A stretch of DNA of 64,000 bases from an uncultured Prevotellaceae bacterium (GTDB lineage Bacteria > Bacteroidota > Bacteroidia > Bacteroidales > Bacteroidaceae): contig CACYME010000016.1 in assembly GCA_902775475.1 (NCBI GenBank), forward strand, positions 1 to 64,000, read 5' to 3'. Shown piece after piece: positions 17,682 to 25,763 of this stretch (its first letter is position 1; the number at the start of each line of letters is the position of its first letter). Made by a program: the position numbers and the translations under genes. The notes under the pieces were generated by a model, which was not told the DNA's origin, searched no databases, and saw nothing but the letters and a program-made list of their open reading frames with translations.

Positions 17682-20147
17682 ATGAACAAAAGATTTCTCT
17701 TATTAGTCGTAGCCGCGCTGACCCTTTCCGCGGCATTTTCCCAAACCACTTTCAGCGAAGCTACAACCCTTTATCTGCTCCACAGCAGCAGCAACCATTT
17801 AGAGTGCGGCTCCGACGATGGCGGATGGATAGAGCCCCCCACCAAAGCCAGCCCCCAGCAGATGACGGTGACTCCCTCTGAACAGGGCTACTACACCATC
17901 CAGGTGGCAGGGCAGCAGAAATACCTGTCGCTCGCCGGACAGTGGAACTCGAAGTTCATTGCCAGCGCCACGGGCGACGAGGCCAAATGGGCTATCGAGC
18001 AGGGCATGGGGCAATATGTGAAGCTGCGCTGCAAGGCCAACGGCAAATACCTGGGCACCGACAGCAACGACGCCCACCAGAAAGTGTTTACCGACAAGAG
18101 CGGGTCGGACATGAAGCACCAGTGGTACTTCAGCAACAACGTCAGGGAGACGCCTCCCACCGACACCCTCAGCTATATGGTCGCCCCGCAGGTGGTGCGC
18201 CAGCACTTCGACGGCTGGGGCGTGTCGCTCTGCTGGTGGGCAGGACAGTGCGGCAAGTGGAGCGACCAGAAGATTGACCAGATAGTGGACTGGCTGGTCA
18301 GCCCCACGGGTCTGAACTACACCCACTTCCGCTATAACATCGGTGGTGGCGACGACCCCGAGAACCGCCACTGCGACCCCCACCACATGGGGCATGGCAA
18401 GGGTCTGCGCGCCGAGATGGAGGGCTTCAAGGACTTCAGCGGCGATGAATACCACTGGGACCGCGATGCCGCCCAGCGCAAAATCATGCTGAAGATACGC
18501 GAGAAGCGCCCCGACGCCGTCTTCGAGGCATTCAGCAACTCATGCCCCTACTACATGACCTATAGCGGCTGCGTCAGCGGCAATGTCGACGGCGACAAGG
18601 ACAACCTGAAACCGGAGTACTACGAAGAGTTTGCCCACTACCTCGTCGACGTGTGCAAGCACTACAAGGACGAGTACGGCATCGAGTTCAAGACGCTGGA
18701 GCCCTTCAACGAGTCGGTCACCAACTTCTGGTATGCCAACGGCCCGCAAGAGGGCTGCCACTTCGACTATCAGTCGCAGGTGAAGTTCATCCGCGTGCTC
18801 GAACCCATCCTCCGTGCGTCGGGGCTCAACACGGTCATCTCAGCCTCCGACGAGACCAACATCGGACTCAGCGTCGAGGGATTCAAGCAATACAAGAGCG
18901 CGGGCGTGCTGTCGAAGGTGGGACAGTGGAACACGCACACCTATTCAGGTTCCAATGCCGACCGCGCCCGTCTGGCCCTGCTGGCCCACCAGAACGAGAA
19001 GCCGCTATGGATGAGCGAGACGGGCTCAGGCGGCAACGGCATCGGCGGCAACCTCGCGCTGGCACAGCGGCTCATCGACGACATGCGCTACATACAGCCC
19101 GAGGCATGGATTGACTGGCAGTACATGGAGGAGGCCAACGACCAGTGGTGCACCATCCAGGGCAGCTTTGCCAACCAGACGTACAAGAAGGTGAAGAACT
19201 ACTACGTGCGCCAGCAGTGCACACGCTTCATCCGCCATGGCTACGACATCATCGCCTCGCCCTGCCCGCAGTCGCTGGCCGCCGTCAACGCCCAGCGCGA
19301 CACGCTGGTGCTGGTGGTGCTCAACGAAGGGGCGAAGGCGGTGCACCGCATCGACCTTTCGCTCTTCAGCGACCTGCCTGCGCTCGCCGACATCAAGGCT
19401 TATCGCACATCGGCCAGCGAGAATCTGGCCAACACCAAAAACGGCATCAGCCTCGACGGCACCATGCTCCAGGTGGTCATGCCCCTGCAGAGCATCGTCA
19501 CCCTCGTCATCCCCGCCCACAGCCCTGCCACCCAGCCCAACGAACTGCTGGCCGACGGCTGCGAGTATCTCATCATCCCCCGCCACGAGACCACACGCGC
19601 CATCACCGCCACCGGCAGCAAAGCCACCATCGAGGACATCCACTATGGCGATGCCCAGCGCTGGAGGCTGAAGGACATGGGCAATGGCACCTTCGGCCTG
19701 CAGAATGCCCTCGGCCTGCGCCTCACCGCCCACCGCAGCAACGGCAGCTCGTCGCTCACGGCACAGAAAGCCGAGGCCAGCGAGCAGGACTTCTACATCG
19801 ACGTGGTAGACTATCCCTTCTACAAGATTCTGGCCAGCAAGGGCCGTACGCATGGCTTCGACCTGAGCAACGAGTCGACGGCGGCCGGCACCACCGTCAC
19901 CGTATGGCAGTATCAGGACAGCAACCCCACGCCCATCCATCGTCAGTGGATGCTCTTCCCACTCACCGACCCACAGACAGCTACTGGCATCGACGATGTG
20001 CAGATGACGGCCCAGCGGCGCAACGCCCAGGCCGCCAAGCAAATCTACGACCTCTCAGGGCGCCGCATCCGCACGTCGCTGCCCGAAGACGGCTCATTGA
20101 GCAAGGGCATCTACATCATCGGCGGGCGCAAAGTGGTGGTTCGCTAA
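17682..20147 (+). CDS. GH30-family secreted glycosidase with beta-trefoil-like domains
   Basis: 821 residues. The signal peptide (MNKRFLLLVVAALTLSAAFS) is followed by a beta-trefoil-like domain (about 30-150) with repeated GKYLGT/KYLSLAG motifs. The GH30 barrel spans about 165-520: FDGWGVSLCWWAG and YTHFRYNIGGGDDP at the start, probable acid/base Glu344 in EPFNES, and probable nucleophile Glu446 in WMSETGSGG. The motifs resemble GH30 endo-beta-1,6-galactanases. A beta-sandwich, a second trefoil-like domain (about 635-770) and a short C-terminal sorting-type domain (IYDLSGRRI...KGIYIIGGRKVVVR) follow, suggesting type IX secretion. It is the only rightward gene in the fructan region and uses a different promoter layout. 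The galactan substrate is inference. Confidence 0.85.
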   Translation: MNKRFLLLVVAALTLSAAFSQTTFSEATTLYLLHSSSNHLECGSDDGGWIEPPTKASPQQMTVTPSEQGYYTIQVAGQQKYLSLAGQWNSKFIASATGDEAKWAIEQGMGQYVKLRCKANGKYLGTDSNDAHQKVFTDKSGSDMKHQWYFSNNVRETPPTDTLSYMVAPQVVRQHFDGWGVSLCWWAGQCGKWSDQKIDQIVDWLVSPTGLNYTHFRYNIGGGDDPENRHCDPHHMGHGKGLRAEMEGFKDFSGDEYHWDRDAAQRKIMLKIREKRPDAVFEAFSNSCPYYMTYSGCVSGNVDGDKDNLKPEYYEEFAHYLVDVCKHYKDEYGIEFKTLEPFNESVTNFWYANGPQEGCHFDYQSQVKFIRVLEPILRASGLNTVISASDETNIGLSVEGFKQYKSAGVLSKVGQWNTHTYSGSNADRARLALLAHQNEKPLWMSETGSGGNGIGGNLALAQRLIDDMRYIQPEAWIDWQYMEEANDQWCTIQGSFANQTYKKVKNYYVRQQCTRFIRHGYDIIASPCPQSLAAVNAQRDTLVLVVLNEGAKAVHRIDLSLFSDLPALADIKAYRTSASENLANTKNGISLDGTMLQVVMPLQSIVTLVIPAHSPATQPNELLADGCEYLIIPRHETTRAITATGSKATIEDIHYGDAQRWRLKDMGNGTFGLQNALGLRLTAHRSNGSSSLTAQKAEASEQDFYIDVVDYPFYKILASKGRTHGFDLSNESTAAGTTVTVWQYQDSNPTPIHRQWMLFPLTDPQTATGIDDVQMTAQRRNAQAAKQIYDLSGRRIRTSLPEDGSLSKGIYIIGGRKVVVR

Positions 20148-20242
20148 GGCGACACGAATATCCGAGAAAAAAATCCGTCAGGGACGGGGGTGTTCTTTCT
20201 CTGGGAGAGGCGCCTTCGACTACAGCAACCGTACGGCTTAAA

Positions 20243-20265
20243 CGTTCCCACGCTGGGAATTTTTT
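20243..20265. repeat. Intergenic palindrome TTCCCAcgcTGGGAA with T-run
   Basis: A 6-bp stem with 3-nt loop followed by six T, 96 bp after the GH30 stop, so it may terminate that gene. The same 23 bp occur in reverse complement at 58542-58564, with a further partial copy at 58570-58584, so it is a dispersed element. Confidence 0.65.
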
Positions 20266-20290
20266 CGACCTGTATGGTTGTTCATCATCG

Positions 20291-20434
20291 TCAAAGGCTG
20301 GCATGAACATCGAGGTTCTCCAGGTTAAGATCGTCTGGAATTTCCTCTTCCACATATTTTGTTATCTCCCGACCATCACAGGCCTTTACTTGGCTATAAA
20401 CTCTAATCTTGACTTTGACAAAGGAGAAAGAATC
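20291..20434 (-). pseudogene. Possible gene remnant, 47 codons without a start
   Basis: Within the 360-bp gap between the GH30 gene and the convergent GH32 gene, one minus-strand frame is open for 47 codons and reads like real protein: KIRVYSQVKACDGREITKY followed by VEEEIPDDLNLENLDVHASL. It follows a stop codon directly and has no ATG, GTG or TTG start. Codon use is more AT-rich than in the surrounding genes. It could be the 3' end of a lost gene. I do not recognise the family, and chance cannot be excluded. The rest of the gap holds a palindrome and a hairpin. Confidence 0.25.
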
Positions 20435-20445
20435 CTACAAACACA

Positions 20446-20476
20446 TGCAGGGCGGCAACCCTTGTGCCGCCCCGCA
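20446..20476 (-). terminator. Hairpin downstream of the lipoprotein GH32 gene
   Basis: TGCaGGGCGGCA / TGCCGCCCcGCA stem around a 7-nt loop, 31 bp past the GH32 stop at 20508. The T-run on the minus strand is weak. Confidence 0.55.
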
Positions 20477-20507
20477 AATGTACCAGAGAAAACAAGTGCA
20501 TTGGAAA

Positions 20508-22022
20508 CTAATTCCAGATGCGCTTCAGCTCTCGCACCTGCGCCTCGCAGTCTGGCCCTGTCACCAGGAACTGGTTGTAGAGGCTCTGCGGGAACACCAG
20601 GTTGGTCATCGACATGGTTCCCTCAGCCGTGAGAATCTCAACTGACGACTGGTCGACGAACAGGTCGAGGGTGACGCTGTTGCCCACGACGTTCAGCGGA
20701 GCCTGCATGGAAGGAATGGAGAATGCACCGTTGAAGCTGGTACGCCCCGATGTGCTGGTGCGATGGGCTGTAAGCGTGCGAGCCGAGGCATTCACGTCGA
20801 TGGTGAACTTCTCGTCAGAGCCATTGGCCAGCGTGATGGTTGAGTTGCGGTCAAGGCTCAGCGTCAGGCGCAGCTGATAGGCCGATTTAGCGCTGATACT
20901 GCCAGTTGTCTTCTCCCACGAGTCTGCGATGGCATCAATCTCCTTCACCACGGTGCTGCAGAGCAGCGGCTTGCCATCGACTTCCGTCAGCTTCAGCTCG
21001 CGTGGCAGCGTGAAGGCCGATCGCCAGGGTGAGCAGGGCACGGCTCCGGCATACTGCCAGTTGTTCATCCAGCCAATCATGACGCGACGGTCGCCCGTGT
21101 TACCCCAGGTCACGCCCGCATAGTTGTCCATGCCGTAGTCGAGCCAGAGCGGATAGTCGAGGGCGTCGGCCGTGAAGGTAGTGCCGTCGAACTGTCCCAC
21201 GAAGTACATCGTGCCCGAGCCAAGGATGGGACCGCCGGGGTTGACGCTCACCAGGAGCACCCACTTGTTGCCCATCTGGATGAGGTCGGGGCACTCCCAC
21301 TGCAAGCTGGGACGGCCTGGCAGGGGCACGAAGAAGGTGCTCAGGTGGCGCCACGTCTTCAGGTCGGCCGAGCCGTAGAACTCCACACCCATCTTCCAGC
21401 CTTTGGCCAGCGCCATGACCCACTGCTTGCTTTCAGCATGCCAGAAGACCTTCGGGTCGCGCAGATTGTCGTCGTCGTTCTTCACGACAGGGTTGCCCTC
21501 GAAGCGGGTGAACGACTTGCCACCGTCGGTGCTGTAGGCTATCGACTGCTGCTGCGCTGCGCTGGCCGAGGTGTAGATGGCCACCATGGCACCAGCACCG
21601 AAGCCTGCGGTGTTGTCCTTGTCGATGACGCACGAGCCACTGAAGATGTCACCCAGCTCGTCGCGCGTCAGCGCCACGCTCTGCTCCTTCCAGTGCATGA
21701 GGTCGGTGGAGGTGGCGTGTCCCCACGACATGTTGCCCCAGTCGTTGCCCTGCGGGTTATACTGATAGAAGAGGTGCCACGTGCCATCGACGTAGACCAT
21801 GCCATTGGGGTCGTTCACCCAGTTCTTGGCCGGCGTGTAGTGAATCTGTGGGCGATACTGCTCGTCGTAGCTGCCGCCGCCCAGCTGGGGCTCCTCGGGC
21901 TGAGGCTGTTCCTGCTTGGGGTCGTCAATCAGCGGGTTGTAGTCCTGTTTGGGGTCGTCGCTGGAACAGCCAACGAACGCTAACGCCAGAGCGGCAAGGA
22001 AAAGGTTCTTTTTCATCATCAT
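20508..22022 (-). CDS. GH32 surface lipoprotein, putative endo-fructanase
   Basis: 504 residues. The signal peptide ends in a lipobox (AFVGC), followed by SSDDPKQD. That acidic stretch is like the lipoprotein export signals that direct Bacteroidetes lipoproteins to the outer face. A Pro/Glu-rich linker (25-50) precedes the catalytic propeller with NDPNG (nucleophile Asp71), LRDPKVF and WECPDLIQM, so all three acids are present. A C-terminal beta-sandwich completes the protein. Surface GH32 lipoproteins in fructan loci usually cut long chains for SusCD import; endo action is inferred from location. Three consecutive ATGs make the exact start uncertain by 6 nt. It has its own promoter with the shared operator layout. 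Confidence 0.9.
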   Translation of the reverse strand: MMMKKNLFLAALALAFVGCSSDDPKQDYNPLIDDPKQEQPQPEEPQLGGGSYDEQYRPQIHYTPAKNWVNDPNGMVYVDGTWHLFYQYNPQGNDWGNMSWGHATSTDLMHWKEQSVALTRDELGDIFSGSCVIDKDNTAGFGAGAMVAIYTSASAAQQQSIAYSTDGGKSFTRFEGNPVVKNDDDNLRDPKVFWHAESKQWVMALAKGWKMGVEFYGSADLKTWRHLSTFFVPLPGRPSLQWECPDLIQMGNKWVLLVSVNPGGPILGSGTMYFVGQFDGTTFTADALDYPLWLDYGMDNYAGVTWGNTGDRRVMIGWMNNWQYAGAVPCSPWRSAFTLPRELKLTEVDGKPLLCSTVVKEIDAIADSWEKTTGSISAKSAYQLRLTLSLDRNSTITLANGSDEKFTIDVNASARTLTAHRTSTSGRTSFNGAFSIPSMQAPLNVVGNSVTLDLFVDQSSVEILTAEGTMSMTNLVFPQSLYNQFLVTGPDCEAQVRELKRIWN

Positions 22023-22050
22023 TTATTCGTTTTTGTTATTAATTCGTTGA

Positions 22051-22115
22051 CAAAGTTAGGCACATTCATCCTTTTTTCCTGTAATTAATGATTCAAAAAT
22101 CGTAAATAAACGTTC
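22051..22115 (-). promoter_or_regulatory. Operator-promoter of the lipoprotein GH32 gene
   Basis: The -7 box TAACTTTG on the minus strand is at 22051-22058. Plus-strand pentamers are GATTC (22090-22094, 31 nt away) and CGTTC (22111-22115, 21 bp further). No TTTG at -33. It lies in a 357-bp gap that also holds a hairpin, a 21-bp tandem repeat and a terminator. Confidence 0.68.
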
Positions 22116-22161
22116 ATTGCAACAATTTTTGAGAAAATGAGCGTCTTTGTTGATGGTGGGG

Positions 22162-22180
22162 GCTGCAACGATGTTGCAGC
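22162..22180. repeat. Intergenic hairpin GCTGCAAC-gat-GTTGCAGC
   Basis: Perfect 8-bp stem with 3-nt loop, of the same GCTGC...GCAGC type as the hairpins inside six lipoprotein signal-peptide regions, but here outside any convincing gene. Confidence 0.6.
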
Positions 22181-22222
22181 AAAGAGGACAGGCGGACGGA
22201 AAGGCGAATGGCTTTTCTACAG

Positions 22223-22292
22223 AAACGAACCGTTTGCGGAAGAAAACGAACCGTTTGCGGATGGAAACGAACCGTTTACGGATGGAAACGAA
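22223..22292. repeat. 21-bp tandem repeat, 3.3 copies
   Basis: Units start at 22223, 22244, 22265 and 22286 (partial). Each contains AAACGAACCGTTT and ends in GCGGA or ACGGA. Translated leftward it gives a RKRFVSI heptad, but no credible gene contains it. Confidence 0.8.
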
Positions 22293-22354
22293 GGCCCCTC
22301 CGCACTGGGCTGCTGCTCTGAGCAAAGCGGCAGCACACAGGGCGAAGGGGCCTT
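22291..22354 (-). terminator. Hairpin closing the SusC1-SusD1-SGBP1 operon
   Basis: Outer stem AAGGCCCCT / AGGGGCCTT (9 bp), with inner GCTGC-type pairing, 26 bp past the stop at 22380. The T-run is poor, so termination may be partial. Confidence 0.5.
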
Positions 22355-22379
22355 ACCTTCCAGATAACTAACTAAAAAA

Positions 22380-23894
22380 CTATCGTGTCTTCAGGTATTC
22401 GAGCGAATTCTTAGCCAGCGTGAGCACATTGTCCTGATAGATGTTGTTCTTCGGGTGTGCGCTCTTGTCGGGCGAGCCGTCGGTGTTCTTCATCGAGAAC
22501 TCGCAGCCACCATTGCCGATGCAGAGCAGCGTGCCCTGGAACTCGGTGTTGCCCTGCTGGGCCTCCCAGACGTTCATCTGGCTCACCCACCATATCTGGC
22601 TGTCCCAGGTGCCGAGCGGATAGACGCCATAGGTCTGCGTGCACTGCGTGTAGCAGGCTTCCTCGGTGTTGCCGATGCCGGTCCAGAGGCTGGGCAGATT
22701 GAAGTAGAGGCAGTTGTGGTCCTCGGTCCAGCCCGGACCCTTGAAGGCGATGAGCTTCGTGTCGGCGTTCGTCTCTATCTCTAAGCCCTTGTAGATGGGG
22801 TGCGTGGAGTGGTCTTTCTTGAACTTGTGGTCGGGATAGAGCTCTACGGCCATTCTCCACACGTCGTTGTTGATGCCACCCTCTCCGAAGCCGAAGGCGT
22901 GGTCGTTGCCCTTCATGTCGTCGAGGTTGATACGGCCCAGATAGCCGGCATAGACGGTGGCATGGCTCCAGAGCAACAGGCTGCCGCCCTGACGGTACCA
23001 ATCGCGGATGACGGGCGTTGCAGCCAGCACGTCCTCGGGCATGTTCCACACGTCGCTTTCCTGAACGCCCTCGAGGTCGCGCAGCCAGAAGAGGACGCGG
23101 AACGGCTCAACGACATCGGCCGACGTGACGCTGGTGAAGGGAACGAACTGTGCGGTGGGATAGGTCTCGTGGAGCCAGAGCCATGCCGATGCCTCGTCGT
23201 CGTCGCCGTTGGCAACGAGCTCCTCGGGGGTGGCATAGACGCTGAGGAAACCGATGGCGGTCTTGCCGATGCGCAGCGAAGACGTGGTGGCAAGCGATGT
23301 GCCCTTGTCGTTCCTGGCTACAAGGGTGACGTTCCAGGTGTCGCCGGTCTTCACATCATTAATCGTGTAGGATGTCTCGGTGCCCGGGAGGTCCTTGCTG
23401 ATGGTCTCGCGGCCATTGGTGGCGGTGAAGGCGATGCTGGTGGCATCAGCAGCCTTGTTCCACTCAACGAGGGCATCGTAGCCGCCGGCCTTGTCGAGCT
23501 GGCTCATCTGCACGCCAGTGATGCTGGTGGCGCCTTCGCGGGTGTAGCGGGTGACGACGCCCGTGGAATAGTTCTGGCCGTCGGTGAGCTTGAAGACATA
23601 CTCGAAGGGCACGTTCGTGGGAACGTTCCTGTGGGTGAAGCTGTTGCCGCTGACAACCTCCGACGAGGAGAGCGTGCCGTTGCGGTAGATGGTCACGAGC
23701 ATGCTGGCCTGCTGGGCGGGCCAGGTGAGGATGTAGTCGTCGCCCTGCAGCTGGCCGGTTATCTGGCTGGCATCAGGAGCCTGAAGGTGCATGGCCTCGC
23801 GGTCGTAGTCCTTGTCCTGGCAGCTTGTCAGGGCTGCGGTGACACCGCAGCATACTGAACAAGCAAGGATGAATTGAAATATCTTGGTTTTCAT
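22380..23894 (-). CDS. DUF4960-type surface glycan-binding lipoprotein (SGBP1)
   Basis: 504 residues. The signal peptide ends ALTSC (Cys25), followed by QDKDYD, an acidic export-type signal. Two fibronectin-like beta domains (about 35-125 and 125-210) lead to a C-terminal domain with GFLSVYATPEELV, DWYRQGGSLLLWSHATVY and GTLLCIGNGGCEF. I assign this to DUF4960, a glutamine-amidotransferase-like fold found in fructan loci at the SusE position. It probably captures fructan on the cell surface; no catalytic function is evident. It is third in the SusC1-SusD1 operon. The signal region holds a hairpin (23833-23851). Confidence 0.82.
   Translation of the reverse strand: MKTKIFQFILACSVCCGVTAALTSCQDKDYDREAMHLQAPDASQITGQLQGDDYILTWPAQQASMLVTIYRNGTLSSSEVVSGNSFTHRNVPTNVPFEYVFKLTDGQNYSTGVVTRYTREGATSITGVQMSQLDKAGGYDALVEWNKAADATSIAFTATNGRETISKDLPGTETSYTINDVKTGDTWNVTLVARNDKGTSLATTSSLRIGKTAIGFLSVYATPEELVANGDDDEASAWLWLHETYPTAQFVPFTSVTSADVVEPFRVLFWLRDLEGVQESDVWNMPEDVLAATPVIRDWYRQGGSLLLWSHATVYAGYLGRINLDDMKGNDHAFGFGEGGINNDVWRMAVELYPDHKFKKDHSTHPIYKGLEIETNADTKLIAFKGPGWTEDHNCLYFNLPSLWTGIGNTEEACYTQCTQTYGVYPLGTWDSQIWWVSQMNVWEAQQGNTEFQGTLLCIGNGGCEFSMKNTDGSPDKSAHPKNNIYQDNVLTLAKNSLEYLKTR
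23833..23851 (-). repeat. Hairpin in the SGBP1 signal-peptide codons
   Basis: GCTGCGGTG-A-CACCGCAGC, nine paired positions each side, codons for CCGVTAA, nucleotides 44-62 of the gene. It is one of six such hairpins at nearly the same place. Confidence 0.75.
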
Positions 23895-23952
23895 AATGCT
23901 TTATTGTTAATTGTTAATTCTTAACTCCTAACTTCTAACTCTTAACTCACAA
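23895..23952. repeat. Low-complexity spacer between SusD1 and SGBP1
   Basis: Direct repeats of the type TTAACTCYTAACT and TTGTTAAT fill the 58-bp gap. Comparable spacers sit at the same gene junction in the other two modules. Confidence 0.6.
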
Positions 23953-25707
23953 TTAGTTGTATCCCTTGTTCTGCGTGTAGAGTCCGGGCACGTAGTAGAG
24001 CTGGATGTAAGGCAGGGGGAAGTACTCGTTCTTGCCCGGCGTGTAGTGGGCATCCTTATAGTACTGGGCGTAGGTCTGTCCGTCGTACTCCACGTTCTTC
24101 TCTTTCTCGAAGAACTTGTTCAGCGTCTGCGAGGCGATGCCCCAGCGGCGCAGGTCGAAGTAGCGTCCGTTCTCCATGGCCAGTTCCAGTCGGCGCTCCC
24201 ACTGCAGGCACTTGCGGGCCTGCTCCTTCGTTGAGAAATAGGAGGCGGGATAGAGGGCGATGTCGCACTGGTCGGCGGCATAGGCGATGTGCTTGGCCAC
24301 CGAGTTCTTGGCACGCTGGCGGATGTCGTTGATGATGGTGCGGGCACCTTCCAGGTCACCCGTCTCGACCATGGCCTCGGCACGCATCAGCATGACGTCG
24401 GTGTAGCGGAACACATAGTCGTTCATGGCGAAGGCCTGCCAGGGGTTGTCGAAGGTCTCGCCCTTCGAGCGCTGCGGCACCTCCTTCAGCGAGGCATAGT
24501 AGCCGTAGGTGTTGGGCGTGCGGCTGTTATCCTTGGTCATGGTGTACTCTACCTCATACTTGTAGGGGAAGGTGGGCATGCCGACGGTGTGGAAAAGACG
24601 CGGGTCCCACTTCTGGGCCGTAGGAACGCCGTTGATGGGATAAGCCGTCTGGTTGTTGTAGTCGTCGAACATGGGCAGTCCGTCCTTGGTCTTGAAGGCG
24701 TTGACGAGGTTCTGCGTGGGCTTGTGGAAGTCCCATCCGCACGACCACATCTGCCAGCAGCCGTTGAGCATGTTGCTCCAGTTGGCGCGGCCATAGAGGG
24801 TGTTGTCGTCCTGATAGTCGGAGTGCTGCACGGCGAAGACGCTCTCCTTCGAGTTCTTGTACTCGGGCAGGAAGATGTCGCCGTAGTCCTCTAAATAGCC
24901 ATACTGCGGAGCGTTCTTCACCACCTCGGTGTACTCCAGCACCTTCTTCATGTATTCCTGGTTGATGTGAGAGACGCCCGTGGCATCCTCGTAGCCGTTG
25001 CCCCAGGCCATCGTCAGATAGCACTTGGCCAGATAGGCAGCGGCAGCAATCTTGTTGGCGCGTCCGCCCTCGCTCTGCTGTGCGGGCAGCACGTCGTAGG
25101 CAGCCTTGAAGTCGGCCACGATCTTGTCCATCAGCTCCTCGTGGGTGAACTGGTTGTTGGGCGTCTGCTCCTCGGTGTGGTTCTTGTAGACATCCTCGTC
25201 GACCCAGGGCACCTGATACCACATCTGCACGAGCTTGAAATAGAAGTGAGCACGGAGGAAGCGCACCTCGCCCTCGCGGATCTTGGTCTTCTCCTCACCC
25301 AGCTTGCTATTGCCATACTCGGCCAGCGAGACGAGTGCGCGGTTGCAGCGGCTGATGCTGCAGTAGAGGTGGTACCACATCTCGTCCATGTGGTCGGGCG
25401 TGGATGCGGTGAGCGTAGACCACACTTCCACGGGGTGGTAGTTGGTGTCGGTGGTACCCGAGCCGCCCTTCATGGCATCGTCGGAAGAGACGTCGGCATA
25501 GGGCCAGAGGTTGAAGGGATAGGTGTACCAGTCGTCGCCCAGCTTGGCGTAGGCCGAGGTCACCATTTCGTCGGGCTGGCTCATGGCCAGGTCCTCGCTG
25601 ATGACGCCCTGCGGGTCAACGTCGATGAAATCGTTGCAGCTCACGAGGGTTGCGGTGACACCGCAACATACTAAACCAGCGCAGAATAACTTATATATTG
25701 CTTTCAT
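23953..25707 (-). CDS. SusD-like outer-membrane glycan-binding lipoprotein (SusD1)
   Basis: 584 residues. The signal peptide MKAIYKLFCAGLVCCGVTATLVSC is followed by the N-terminal SusD segment NDFIDVDPQGVISEDL. Helical TPR-like regions follow, with typical SusD sequence such as LRAHFYFKLVQMWYQVPWVDEDV, AYLAKCYLTMAWGNGY and ERRLELAMENGRYFDLRRWG. It caps the SusC1 barrel and binds oligosaccharide at the surface. It begins 56 bp after the SusC1 stop. Sugar specificity cannot be read from the sequence, but the GH32 genes around it indicate fructans. Confidence 0.95.
   Translation of the reverse strand: MKAIYKLFCAGLVCCGVTATLVSCNDFIDVDPQGVISEDLAMSQPDEMVTSAYAKLGDDWYTYPFNLWPYADVSSDDAMKGGSGTTDTNYHPVEVWSTLTASTPDHMDEMWYHLYCSISRCNRALVSLAEYGNSKLGEEKTKIREGEVRFLRAHFYFKLVQMWYQVPWVDEDVYKNHTEEQTPNNQFTHEELMDKIVADFKAAYDVLPAQQSEGGRANKIAAAAYLAKCYLTMAWGNGYEDATGVSHINQEYMKKVLEYTEVVKNAPQYGYLEDYGDIFLPEYKNSKESVFAVQHSDYQDDNTLYGRANWSNMLNGCWQMWSCGWDFHKPTQNLVNAFKTKDGLPMFDDYNNQTAYPINGVPTAQKWDPRLFHTVGMPTFPYKYEVEYTMTKDNSRTPNTYGYYASLKEVPQRSKGETFDNPWQAFAMNDYVFRYTDVMLMRAEAMVETGDLEGARTIINDIRQRAKNSVAKHIAYAADQCDIALYPASYFSTKEQARKCLQWERRLELAMENGRYFDLRRWGIASQTLNKFFEKEKNVEYDGQTYAQYYKDAHYTPGKNEYFPLPYIQLYYVPGLYTQNKGYN
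25649..25667 (-). repeat. Hairpin in the SusD1 signal-peptide codons
   Basis: GTTGCGGTG-A-CACCGCAAC. Relative to the SGBP1 hairpin, the second and second-last positions both changed (C to T, G to A), keeping the pair. Nucleotides 41-59 of the gene. Confidence 0.75.
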
Positions 25708-25763
25708 ATCTTTTTTGTATTAAAAAATTCCTTTATTCCTAAATTCCATTGCAATAAGGCTCC

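Noticed and set aside
22223-22292. Possible CRISPR array
   Set aside because: Units are directly abutting with no spacers and there are no cas genes; the same holds for 42598-42663.
22056-22325. 89-codon leftward frame with RKRFVSI repeats and LCCNIVAAPT
   Set aside because: It is created by the 21-bp tandem repeat and a hairpin, overlaps the GH32 operator and -7 region, and has no recognisable domain.
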